From: Solirubrobacterales bacterium
GTDB lineage: Bacteria; Actinomycetota; Thermoleophilia; Solirubrobacterales; Solirubrobacteraceae
NCBI GenBank assembly: GCA_013695395.1
Contig: JACDAP010000589.1
Coordinates: forward strand, 1-7,763
Reading direction: 5' to 3'
Length of the DNA: 7,763 bases
In this document: piece by piece, positions 1 through 5,581 of the stretch
Position numbering within the stretch: the first letter of the stretch is position 1
Layout: each line of letters begins with the position of its first letter
Program-made: the position numbers and the translations under genes
Notes under the pieces: generated by a model
Told to the model about the DNA's origin: nothing
What the model saw: the letters and a program-made list of their open reading frames with translations, nothing else
Database searches by the model: none

Positions 1-153
1 GCGGCCAACGGCTCCGGCGGCGAGATCGTCAACTGCGGCCCGGGCAAGGACACCGTCCGTGCCGACGCGACGGACAAGGTCTCGCGGAACTGCGAGCGCG
101 TCTTCCGGCTCGAGCTGCGCCTGACGAAGACGGGCAAGAAGAACCGCGGGTAG
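1..153 (+). CDS. C-terminal end of a secreted-type protein with a degenerate RTX-like, Cys-paired module (partial, 5' end outside window)
   Basis: Frame 1 is open from the first base and ends in TAG at 151-153, giving the last 50 residues of a longer protein. Residues 11-34 carry the pattern NCGPGKDTV-x-AD-x2-D-x-V-x3-CERV, with cysteines at 12 and 31. Modules of this style (CGPG..DTV..D..D.V...CE) are common at the ends of extracellular calcium-binding-repeat or Ig-like-repeat proteins of Solirubrobacterales-type actinobacteria, and look like a worn RTX (GGxGxD) repeat closed by a disulfide. The tail is basic (LTKTGKKNRG). The disulfide and calcium binding are inferred, and the function of the whole protein cannot be judged from this fragment. 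The gene converges on the MMPL gene, leaving 49 bases between the two stops. Confidence 0.6.
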   Translation, partial: AANGSGGEIVNCGPGKDTVRADATDKVSRNCERVFRLELRLTKTGKKNRG

Positions 154-163
154 AACCGCCTGA

Positions 164-200
164 GCGCCGGGGCGGGTCGAGCGATCGGCCCACCCCGCGC
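164..200. terminator. Candidate bidirectional terminator hairpin between convergent genes
   Basis: The arm 164-176 (GCGCCGGGGCGGG) pairs with 189-200 (CCCACCCCGCGC) around a 12-base loop. This gives 11 Watson-Crick pairs, one bulged C (168) and one C/A mismatch (173/192) that becomes a G-U wobble in the opposite-strand RNA. It fills the short gap between two convergent stops (151-153 and 203-205), where a shared terminator is expected. There is no T-tract on either side, so termination here is inferred from position and pairing only. Confidence 0.45.
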
Positions 201-202
201 GT

Positions 203-2470
203 TCAGAGCTTGCGCTCGACCAGGACCGGCGAGGTCGAGGGGTGCGCGTCGGGCCCGGCCGGCATCTGGCGCAGCCGGCTCGGCCAGGCGCTCTTCTCCC
301 CGACCAGGGCGATGAGCGCGGGCACGAGCAGGGTCCGCACGACGAACGCGTCGATCAGCAGGCCCGCGAACATCGCGAAGGCGAGCTCGCGGAAGGCCCG
401 CAGCGGCACCACCGCGAGAAGCCCGAAGCTCAGCGCAAGGACGATCCCCGCGATGGTGATGGCCGTGGCGGCGCGGGAGCCGCCGACCATGACCGCCTCG
501 CGGATGGGTCGCACCCGAGCCTCGCTCCAGATGCGCCCGGCCAGGAACACGTTGTAGTCCGAGCCGAGCGGGACGAGCAGCACCGCCGCGGCGAACGGCA
601 CGAAGTAGGTCAGCTCGTCCTGGCCGAAGAGGCGGAACACATACACGGTCGTGCCGAGCGCGGCGCTGAGCGCGAGCACGCTGGCGATCACGAGGTAGAA
701 CGGCGCGACCAGCGCGCGTAGGAAGATCGCGAGCAGCACGAAGACGACCAGCAGCACCGTCGGGGCGACGCGCCCGATGTCGCCTCGTGCGTCGACCACG
801 GTCTCCTCCGCGAGCGCGGTGTCGCCCGCGATGCTCGCCTCCGCGTTCGTGAGGCCGCTCTGGCGCAGGAGCGCCGGGAGGTCACGCCGGAGCCGGGTGA
901 CCGCGTTGATCGCCCGGGCGCCGAGGGGGTCGTCACGGAAGATCACGAGGTAGCGGACCGCGCCGCCGCCTTGGGCGAAGATCGCCCCGAACGTGCGGTC
1001 GGCCGGCTGCTCGCGCGGCCCTACGACCTGCGCGACCCCGCCTCGCGCCTGCAGGCGCCCCTGGAGCTCGATGAGCGCCCGGCGACTCTTCTCGATCTCC
1101 GGCTTCTCGACCACGATCATCGTGGGGGAGAGGATCCCGGGGGTGAAGCCCGCCGCGGCGGCGTTGTAGGCGGTCCGTGCCTCGGTCCCCGCCGGGAGGC
1201 CGCGGATCAGCGTCTGGCCGAGGTCGATGCGGGCCAGGCCGCTCGCGAGGACGAGAAGGGCGACCGTGGTGACGGTCGCGACGAGCACCGGGCGCCGCGC
1301 GGCCAGGCCGACGGCACCGGTGCGGCCGACGCGGTGATGCGCGGAGGGCTCCTCGCTCGCCTGCTCCGCGCTGATCTCCCGACCCGGGCGGCTCGGCCAG
1401 AAGATCGCGGTCCCGAAGAGCGCGAGGCAGGCGGGGATGAAGGTCAGCGAGACCGCCCCCCCGACGACGACCGCCAACGCCATCCCGGGCCCGAAGGCCT
1501 GGAAGAAGCCCAGCTCGGCGACGACCAGCGAGGCGCTCCCGGCGGCGACGATCAGCGCCGCGGTCAGCACGATCCCCTGCAGCTCGGCGGTCGCGCTCTC
1601 GGCGGCGCGCAGCGGCGGCTGGCCCTCCGACAGTCGTTGCCGGAACCGCGAGAGGAAGAAGATCGCGTAGTCGGTGACGATCCCGAAGAGCAGGACCACC
1701 ACGATCGGTTCCACCTCGGAGGGGACCGAGATCCCCACCTTCTGCCCGATGCCGGCCATCGCCCGCAGAGCGATCAGGTACGCGACGCCGATCCCGACCA
1801 GCGTGACCAGCGGCGCGAGCGGGGCACGGAAGTGCAGGCCGACCACGAGGCCGACGAGCAGCACCGTCATCAGCTCGATGAACGGCAGCGCGTCCTTCAC
1901 CGCATCGGCCTGGTCGGTACGCGCCGGGAGCGCCCCGGTCACCCCCACGTACTGCTCGCGGCCCTCGCGGAACTGGATGCTCTCCTTGAGCCGCTCCGCG
2001 TAGATCTCGCGGTCCTGCCGGCTCACCTCGGGCCGGAAGAACAGGTAGGTGAGCGCGGTGGTCGACTGCTCCCTGGCAAACGGGGTGACGCCCTCGACGT
2101 TGACCACCGGGAGCGCAGCGGCCACGCGCGAGAGGTTGCCGACCTGCCCGCGGGTGATGGCCACCGCGCGTTGGACGACCCGGGCCTCGGCCAGCCGCGA
2201 GATGCCGTCGGTGTCGCGCTGGACCACCACGGTGCGGCTGAGCAGCGGGAAGCCGAACTGCTCGGCCGCACGCTCCTCGGTCTTGATCGCCTCGGCGTCC
2301 TTCGGCACGAGATCGCCGAGCCCGCCGGTCTGCGCCTGCTCGATGGTCGGCAGCAGGAGGGTGGCGAGGACCGCGCCGGCGATCCACAAGACCGGGATGA
2401 CGTAGCGCAGGCGGACGATCAGCCGCGCGAAGCGGGACGAGGTGGTGCCGGGTGCCTCCGCGGTCGTCAA
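203..2470 (-). CDS. MMPL-family (RND superfamily) membrane transporter
   Basis: This 755-residue protein has the two-fold RND/MMPL layout. TM1 lies near residues 22-41, followed by an extracytoplasmic domain to about 195 and a block of five helices at about 197-355. After a hydrophilic linker (about 360-390) the pattern repeats, with a helix near 394-412, a second external domain to about 565, and helices at about 568-725. The paired Asp-Tyr used for proton relay in MmpL proteins is seen in both halves: GIVTDYAIFFLSRF (D267-Y268) and PLGSDYNVFLAGRI (D638-Y639). The family uses the proton gradient to export lipids or other hydrophobic compounds; the substrate cannot be read from sequence. The start is TTG at 2470. 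The frame upstream holds no ATG, GTG or TTG before a stop at 2507-2509, and no clear Shine-Dalgarno precedes the TTG. It lies 57 bases downstream of the heliorhodopsin gene on the same strand, probably as the last gene of that operon. The C-terminal tail is short and polar, without the long cytoplasmic domain of MmpL3. Confidence 0.9.
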   Translation of the reverse strand: MTTAEAPGTTSSRFARLIVRLRYVIPVLWIAGAVLATLLLPTIEQAQTGGLGDLVPKDAEAIKTEERAAEQFGFPLLSRTVVVQRDTDGISRLAEARVVQRAVAITRGQVGNLSRVAAALPVVNVEGVTPFAREQSTTALTYLFFRPEVSRQDREIYAERLKESIQFREGREQYVGVTGALPARTDQADAVKDALPFIELMTVLLVGLVVGLHFRAPLAPLVTLVGIGVAYLIALRAMAGIGQKVGISVPSEVEPIVVVLLFGIVTDYAIFFLSRFRQRLSEGQPPLRAAESATAELQGIVLTAALIVAAGSASLVVAELGFFQAFGPGMALAVVVGGAVSLTFIPACLALFGTAIFWPSRPGREISAEQASEEPSAHHRVGRTGAVGLAARRPVLVATVTTVALLVLASGLARIDLGQTLIRGLPAGTEARTAYNAAAAGFTPGILSPTMIVVEKPEIEKSRRALIELQGRLQARGGVAQVVGPREQPADRTFGAIFAQGGGAVRYLVIFRDDPLGARAINAVTRLRRDLPALLRQSGLTNAEASIAGDTALAEETVVDARGDIGRVAPTVLLVVFVLLAIFLRALVAPFYLVIASVLALSAALGTTVYVFRLFGQDELTYFVPFAAAVLLVPLGSDYNVFLAGRIWSEARVRPIREAVMVGGSRAATAITIAGIVLALSFGLLAVVPLRAFRELAFAMFAGLLIDAFVVRTLLVPALIALVGEKSAWPSRLRQMPAGPDAHPSTSPVLVERKL

Positions 2471-2498
2471 CAGCGCGGAGGTTCGCAGACTTCGCCCC

Positions 2499-2528
2499 GC
2501 GCCGGGTCACATCACGTCCGGCCGGCGC
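2499..2528 (-). promoter_or_regulatory. Intercistronic hairpin between heliorhodopsin and MMPL genes
   Basis: The arms GCGCCGG (2499-2505) and CCGGCGC (2522-2528) are perfectly complementary around a 16-base loop, and the hairpin overlaps the last base of the heliorhodopsin stop codon. No T-tract follows. It could act as a partial terminator or an mRNA-stabilising element that sets MMPL expression relative to the upstream gene. In DNA this GC-rich, a 7-bp stem could also arise by chance. Confidence 0.25.
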
Positions 2529-3295
2529 TACGCGCCCGCGAGCGCGCCCGCGTAGACCTGCCACGCCAGTGCGCTCTTGGCCACCAGGCTGAGCACGTGG
2601 TAGGCGCGCTCGGCGTACACGGGGTCGGCCCAGCGCCCGATCCGCTTGTACTGGAGCCACATGTTCAGCGCGAAGCTCGAGAACAGGACGAAGAGGGTGA
2701 AGAAGATGACGAGCACGAACCCCGGGACGTCCGACTCGGCGATCCCGACCGCCAGCTGCGTGCCGATGGCCAGCCAGCCCACCGCGCCGGCCACGCAGCC
2801 GTACCAGAACGGTCGCCAGACGATCTCCTCACGCCCGACGTTGACGCGCTCCATCGCCAGGCCGAAGAGGATCATCGCGGCGCTCGCCCCGAAGATCCCG
2901 ATGAGCGCGGGGGCCTCGCGGATGCCCGAGAGCATCGCGATCAGCACGAGCATGAGCGAGGCGCTGATCGAGTACTCGTACCAGCGTGCCGGGTTGATCC
3001 CCCGGGCGACGTTGCGCTCGTACCAGCCACGGGCGGGTCCGGCGACGACCAGGTGGTCGATCGCGGCGAGCAGGAGGAAGGCACCGACGGCGAGGTCGAT
3101 GCGGAGTCCGAAGAGCTCGGCCGGCCCGCCGTACTGGCCGGCCCCGGGCGCCTCGGTCAGGTAGCTGTTGACGACGGGGAGGCTCGCCGCCTGGGCCACG
3201 ATGACCAGGACGACGGCCTGCATGAGATGAAGTCCTCCGACGACGAGGTTCCAGCGCCGCAGCGAGGTGGTGTCCGGTCCGGAGGAGGAGCTCAT
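2528..3295 (-). CDS. Heliorhodopsin (retinal-binding seven-helix membrane protein)
   Basis: The protein is 255 residues with seven hydrophobic helices (about 16-36, 65-85, 105-125, 129-149, 163-185, 190-214, 228-250). Family hallmarks are all visible: RRWNLVVGGLHLMQ in helix 1 (H23), AAIDHLVV in helix 2 (H81), ARWYEYSISASLMLVLIAML in helix 3 with the Schiff-base counterion glutamate (E107), and LSLVAKSALAWQVYAG in helix 7 with the retinal lysine (K240) and nearby serine (S236). These align with H23, H80, E107, S237 and K241 of the founding protein 48C12. The long first loop (about 37-64) fits the family's extended A-B loop. Heliorhodopsins have an inverted topology (N-terminus inside) and slow photocycles, and most lack ion pumping; sensing or partner regulation has been proposed, and the role here is unknown. 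The start is ATG at 3295; no in-frame ATG, GTG or TTG lies between it and the conserved first helix. It follows sulP by 46 bases and precedes the MMPL gene by 57. No retinal or carotenoid biosynthesis gene is visible in the window. Confidence 0.95.
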   Translation of the reverse strand: MSSSSGPDTTSLRRWNLVVGGLHLMQAVVLVIVAQAASLPVVNSYLTEAPGAGQYGGPAELFGLRIDLAVGAFLLLAAIDHLVVAGPARGWYERNVARGINPARWYEYSISASLMLVLIAMLSGIREAPALIGIFGASAAMILFGLAMERVNVGREEIVWRPFWYGCVAGAVGWLAIGTQLAVGIAESDVPGFVLVIFFTLFVLFSSFALNMWLQYKRIGRWADPVYAERAYHVLSLVAKSALAWQVYAGALAGA

Positions 3296-3311
3296 GCCCG
3301 AGCCGTACCCG

Positions 3312-3327
3312 GTCGGCGCTCGCCGAC
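3312..3327 (-). promoter_or_regulatory. Small hairpin in the sulP-heliorhodopsin gap
   Basis: GTCGGC (3312-3317) and GCCGAC (3322-3327) form a perfect 6-bp stem with a 4-base loop in the 46-base gap. There is no T-tract, and it lies about 17 bases before the heliorhodopsin ATG. It may affect mRNA processing or translation of the downstream gene; termination seems unlikely. The pairing is seen directly and any role is inferred. Confidence 0.22.
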
Positions 3328-3341
3328 GCCCGGCCCGGACG

Positions 3342-4832
3342 TCAGGCGTGCGCCGGGGTGAGCTGCCCGCTCAGCTCCGCGTGCAGGTCCTCGGAGTGCG
3401 GGTTCAGCCCGGTGATCTCCACGTGGGTGATGTCGTGGCGCGCGTAGTGGCCGACGATCGCGTCGAGCGCGGCGACCGCCGAGGCGTCCCACAGGTGGGC
3501 GCGGGAGAGGTCGATGATCACCTTGGCCGGGTCCTCGGCGTAGGCGAAGGCGTCGATCAGCTCCTGGTCGGAGGCGAAGAAGAGCTCCCCCTCGACCACG
3601 TAGAGCACGGAGGTGCCGTCCGGGTCGAGGATCCGCTGCACGTCGACCAGGTGCGCGACACGGCGGGCGAAGAGCGCCATCGCGGTGAGCACACCGGCGC
3701 CGACGCCGATCGCGAGGTTCTCCGTCGCGACCGTCCCGGCGACCGTCACGAGCATGATCAGCGTCTCGCCGCGCGGCAGGCGCTTCAGCGTGCTCGGCTG
3801 GATCGAATGCCAGTCGAAGGTCGAGACCGCCACGAGGATCATCACCGCGATCAGGGCGGCCATCGGGATGATCGCCACGACGCTGCCGAGGCCCACGACG
3901 AGCAGCAGGAGAAGCGCTCCGGACATGAAGGTCGACAGGCGCGTGCGGGCGCCCGAGGCCTTCACGTTGATCATCGTCTGGCCGATCATCGCGCAGCCCG
4001 CCATGCCGCCGAAGAAGCCGGTGACGACATTGGCGATGCCCTGGCCGCGGGCCTCGCGGTCCTTGTCGGAGGGCGTCTCGGTGATGTCGTCGACGAGCTT
4101 GGCGGTCATCATCGACTCGATCAGCCCGACCGCCGCGAGGGTCAGGGAGTAGGGCAGGATGATCGTCAGCGTCTCGAGCGAGAACGGGACCGACGGCAGC
4201 CCGAGGATGGGGAGCGTGTCGGGCAGCTCGCCCTCGTCGCCGACATCGGGGACGCCGACGCCGAACGCGACCACGATCACCGTGATGACGACGATCGCTA
4301 TGAGCGGGGCGGGGACCGTGGTGGTGATCCGCGGAAGGGTGAAGAGGAGGACCAGGCCGCCCACGACGAGCACCAGGCCGAGCCCGCCACCCTCACGCAG
4401 GTGGGGGATCTGGGCCAGGAAGATGAGGATGGCCAGGGCGTTCACGAACCCGGTCATGACCGAGCGGGGGACGAAGCGCATGAGCCGCGGCACGCGGAGC
4501 AGGCCGAGGCCGACCTGGACGAAGCCGGCGAGGATCGTCGCGGCGAGCAGGTACTCGACGCCGTGGTCCTTGACCAGGCCGACGACGACGAGCGCCATCG
4601 CGCCGGTCGCGGCGGAGATCATCGCCGGGCGCCCGCCGGTGAAGGCGATCGCGACGGCCATCGTGAAGGAGGCGTAGAGCCCGACCTTGGGGTCGACGCC
4701 CGCGATGATCGAGAAGGAGATCGCCTCGGGGATCAGCGCCAGGGCGACGACGAGGCCGGCGAGCACCTCGATGCGCAGGGTGCGCGGGTCGGGCATCGAG
4801 GTCGGCAGGGTGAAGGTGGTCAGTCGCGGCAT
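3342..4832 (-). CDS. SulP-family inorganic anion transporter with C-terminal STAS domain
   Basis: This 496-residue protein belongs to the SulP (SLC26-like) family of membrane transporters for sulfate, bicarbonate and related anions. The N-terminal transport core shows the family pattern at about residues 24-56 ([20 protein letters not shown], then [12 protein letters not shown]), and [20 protein letters not shown] at about 275-294. Helices continue to about 390. The C-terminal part (about 402-490) is a STAS domain, a cytosolic regulatory module, with [20 protein letters not shown] at its centre. It is at the short end of the family, resembling compact bacterial SulP proteins. Whether it carries sulfate, bicarbonate or another anion cannot be decided; no sulfate-assimilation or carbonic anhydrase gene is nearby. 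The ATG at 4832 is chosen because a GGGGAG ribosome-binding site sits five bases upstream; the next in-frame ATG (codon 13) has none. It is the first gene of the leftward run and is divergent from the MerR gene. Confidence 0.92.
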   Translation of the reverse strand: MPRLTTFTLPTSMPDPRTLRIEVLAGLVVALALIPEAISFSIIAGVDPKVGLYASFTMAVAIAFTGGRPAMISAATGAMALVVVGLVKDHGVEYLLAATILAGFVQVGLGLLRVPRLMRFVPRSVMTGFVNALAILIFLAQIPHLREGGGLGLVLVVGGLVLLFTLPRITTTVPAPLIAIVVITVIVVAFGVGVPDVGDEGELPDTLPILGLPSVPFSLETLTIILPYSLTLAAVGLIESMMTAKLVDDITETPSDKDREARGQGIANVVTGFFGGMAGCAMIGQTMINVKASGARTRLSTFMSGALLLLLVVGLGSVVAIIPMAALIAVMILVAVSTFDWHSIQPSTLKRLPRGETLIMLVTVAGTVATENLAIGVGAGVLTAMALFARRVAHLVDVQRILDPDGTSVLYVVEGELFFASDQELIDAFAYAEDPAKVIIDLSRAHLWDASAVAALDAIVGHYARHDITHVEITGLNPHSEDLHAELSGQLTPAHA

Positions 4833-4837
4833 GCGGG

Positions 4838-4843
4838 CTCCCC
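4838..4843 (-). promoter_or_regulatory. Ribosome-binding site of the SulP gene
   Basis: The minus strand reads GGGGAG followed by five bases and then ATG at 4832. This is the clearest Shine-Dalgarno in the leftward operon and fixes the SulP start. Confidence 0.65.
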
Positions 4844-4873
4844 GGAACGGGCATCTCCCGCTCGGTCGTGGTG

Positions 4874-4902
4874 CGGCACCGGCGAGGATCGCGACGGTGC
4901 CG
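4874..4902 (-). repeat. 8-bp perfect inverted repeat in the SulP leader
   Basis: CGGCACCG (4874-4881) is the exact reverse complement of CGGTGCCG (4895-4902), with a 13-base spacer. It lies 41 bases upstream of the SulP ATG, in the probable 5' untranslated leader. It could be a hairpin in the leader RNA or a protein-binding dyad. No T-run follows and no known riboswitch fold is recognised. Confidence 0.4.
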
Positions 4903-4913
4903 TGATGGCAGAG

Positions 4914-4930
4914 GGGGCCGTGGTGGCCCC
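4914..4930 (-). repeat. 6-bp hairpin in the SulP leader
   Basis: GGGGCC (4914-4919) and GGCCCC (4925-4930) form a perfect stem with a 5-base loop, just upstream of the 8-bp inverted repeat. The two hairpins would be tandem in a SulP leader transcript starting upstream. The role is unknown, and short GC stems are frequent in such DNA. Confidence 0.25.
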
Positions 4931-4979
4931 GGCGTACGGATGGGTCGCGCCTTCGGTCCCGGCGCGGAGTTCGACCCTC

Positions 4980-4993
4980 ACCTTACGGCAGGT
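4980..4993 (-). promoter_or_regulatory. Candidate -10 element and MerR-type dyad for the SulP operon
   Basis: On the minus strand, TAAGGT (4985-4980) fits the actinobacterial -10 pattern TAnnnT. The same bases are half of a small dyad, ACCT-N6-AGGT (4980-4983 and 4990-4993). MerR-family regulators usually bind dyads lying between -35 and -10 elements, so this is a candidate site for the adjacent regulator. No good -35 is seen, and the arms are only four bases long. Transcription from here would give a leader of about 140 bases carrying the two hairpins downstream. Confidence 0.25.
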
Positions 4994-5006
4994 TCTGTGA
5001 GCATGT

Positions 5007-5022
5007 GTGTGTGACGACACAC
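5007..5022. repeat. Inverted repeat GTGTGT-GACG-ACACAC, possible operator
   Basis: The six-base arms (5007-5012, 5017-5022) are perfectly complementary around a 4-base centre. This 16-base dyad is compact and lies between the candidate promoters of the two divergent units, so it is a reasonable operator candidate. Its left arm belongs to a short GT dinucleotide run (5004-5012), which makes chance complementarity more likely. Confidence 0.35.
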
Positions 5023-5036
5023 TCGGCGGCTCGGAC

Positions 5037-5074
5037 GGGTATCGAGGATTCCGCCCGCCGTGGCACGTTACGCT
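5037..5074 (+). promoter_or_regulatory. Two candidate -10 hexamers for merR (GGGTAT at 5037-5042; TACGCT at 5069-5074)
   Basis: GGGTAT at 5037 matches the -10 of actinobacterial general-stress sigma factors (SigB/SigF type), but no GTTT-like -35 lies at the usual distance. TACGCT at 5069-5074 fits TAnnnT and ends eight bases before the ATG at 5083, so initiation there would give a leaderless or nearly leaderless mRNA. This agrees with the lack of a Shine-Dalgarno before the ATG. The two are alternatives; neither has a clear -35. Confidence 0.25.
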
Positions 5075-5082
5075 CCCCGACC

Positions 5083-5511
5083 ATGTCCCCTGCACCCGAG
5101 AGGCCGCTCGGCGGGCGCCGGGACGGCCGCCTGCAGATCGGCCGGGTCGCCGAGCTGTGCGGCCTCTCCCTGCGGACGGTCCGCTACTACGAGGAGCAGG
5201 GGCTCATCGCGCCTGACGCGCGCTCCGAAGGCGGCTTCCGGCTCTACACCGACGAGCAGGTGCAGCGGTTGCTCCTGATCAAGCAGATGAAGCCGCTCGG
5301 CTTTACCGTGGCCGAGATGCGCGAACTGCTCGACGCGCGGGATCTCATGCGTGCGGGCGGGGAGGGCGCGGCCGAGGCCGGGGAGCGTCTCGGTGCCTAC
5401 GCGGCCGACGCTGCCGCCCGGTGCGAGGAGCTGCGGGAGCGGCTCGGGCGGGCGGAGGAGTTCGCTGCCGCGCTGCGCGCCGAGACCGCGGCGTCCGCGC
5501 CGATCACGTAG
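5083..5511 (+). CDS. MerR-family transcriptional regulator
   Basis: The 142-residue protein has a typical MerR N-terminus: the winged helix-turn-helix LQIGRVAELCGLSLRTVRYY (17-36), EEQGLIAP, then the wing EGGFRLYTDEQVQRLLLIKQ (49-68) and GFTVAEMRELL. A helical dimerisation region rich in Ala, Glu and Arg follows (about 97-135). Such proteins are dimers that untwist promoters with long spacers when an effector binds. The only cysteines are C26 and C114, so the SoxR iron-sulfur cluster motif and the paired metal-binding cysteines of MerR/ZntR-type sensors are absent, and the short C-terminus gives no hint of effector. The ATG at 5083 is preferred over GTG 5005 because it leaves a normal short lead-in to the DNA-binding domain. 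It is 70 bases upstream of the catalase gene on the same strand and divergent from the SulP-heliorhodopsin operon. It could control itself, the catalase, the divergent operon, or all three. Confidence 0.88.
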   Translation: MSPAPERPLGGRRDGRLQIGRVAELCGLSLRTVRYYEEQGLIAPDARSEGGFRLYTDEQVQRLLLIKQMKPLGFTVAEMRELLDARDLMRAGGEGAAEAGERLGAYAADAAARCEELRERLGRAEEFAAALRAETAASAPIT

Positions 5512-5566
5512 GTCGCCGGCGGGAGGGCGGAGCCCGAAATGGGTAGGGACCGCAAACGTCCACCCT

Positions 5567-5574
5567 GGAGAGGA
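5567..5574 (+). promoter_or_regulatory. Ribosome-binding site of the catalase gene
   Basis: GGAGAGGA lies seven bases before the ATG at 5582. It selects this start over upstream in-frame ones inside merR, such as the ATG at 5351. Confidence 0.7.
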
Positions 5575-5581
5575 ACCCGCC

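Larger units (their letters stand above)
4833..5082. promoter_or_regulatory. Divergent intergenic regulatory region (SulP operon / MerR-catalase)
   Basis: About 250 bases without a convincing gene lie between the divergent SulP and MerR starts, the longest non-coding stretch in the window. The region must hold the promoter(s) of the leftward operon and very likely those of merR. It contains several inverted repeats and a few actinobacterial-style -10 hexamers, listed separately. An in-frame extension of merR to GTG 5005 is possible, but the extra 26 residues do not look like part of the MerR fold. Confidence 0.7.

Noticed and set aside
933..2660. A 575-codon minus-strand frame overlapping MMPL and heliorhodopsin
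   Set aside because: It is an Arg/Pro/Gly-rich shadow in another frame of the same strand, with no domain, and it crosses two real genes.
971..3361. A 796-codon open frame on the plus strand, opposite the MMPL and heliorhodopsin genes
   Set aside because: Its product is a low-complexity run of Arg, Asp, Glu, Gly and His, typical of an antisense shadow in high-GC DNA, and both genes on the other strand are clearly conserved families.
3267..5000. A 577-codon plus-strand open frame opposite SulP
   Set aside because: It has the same low-complexity composition and no recognisable domain; the minus-strand SulP protein with its STAS domain explains the region.
5005..5082. A 26-residue N-terminal extension of MerR from GTG 5005
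   Set aside because: The added residues are non-helical and unlike MerR N-termini, and the segment holds probable promoter and dyad elements.
4833..5082. A riboswitch in the SulP leader
   Set aside because: Hairpins are present, but I recognise no conserved aptamer core and no terminator with a T-run before the SulP ribosome-binding site.
5351..5581. N-terminal extension of the catalase to an ATG inside merR
   Set aside because: The extra 77 residues are Arg/Pro-rich and unlike any catalase N-terminus; the ATG at 5582 has a good ribosome-binding site and gives the usual family length.
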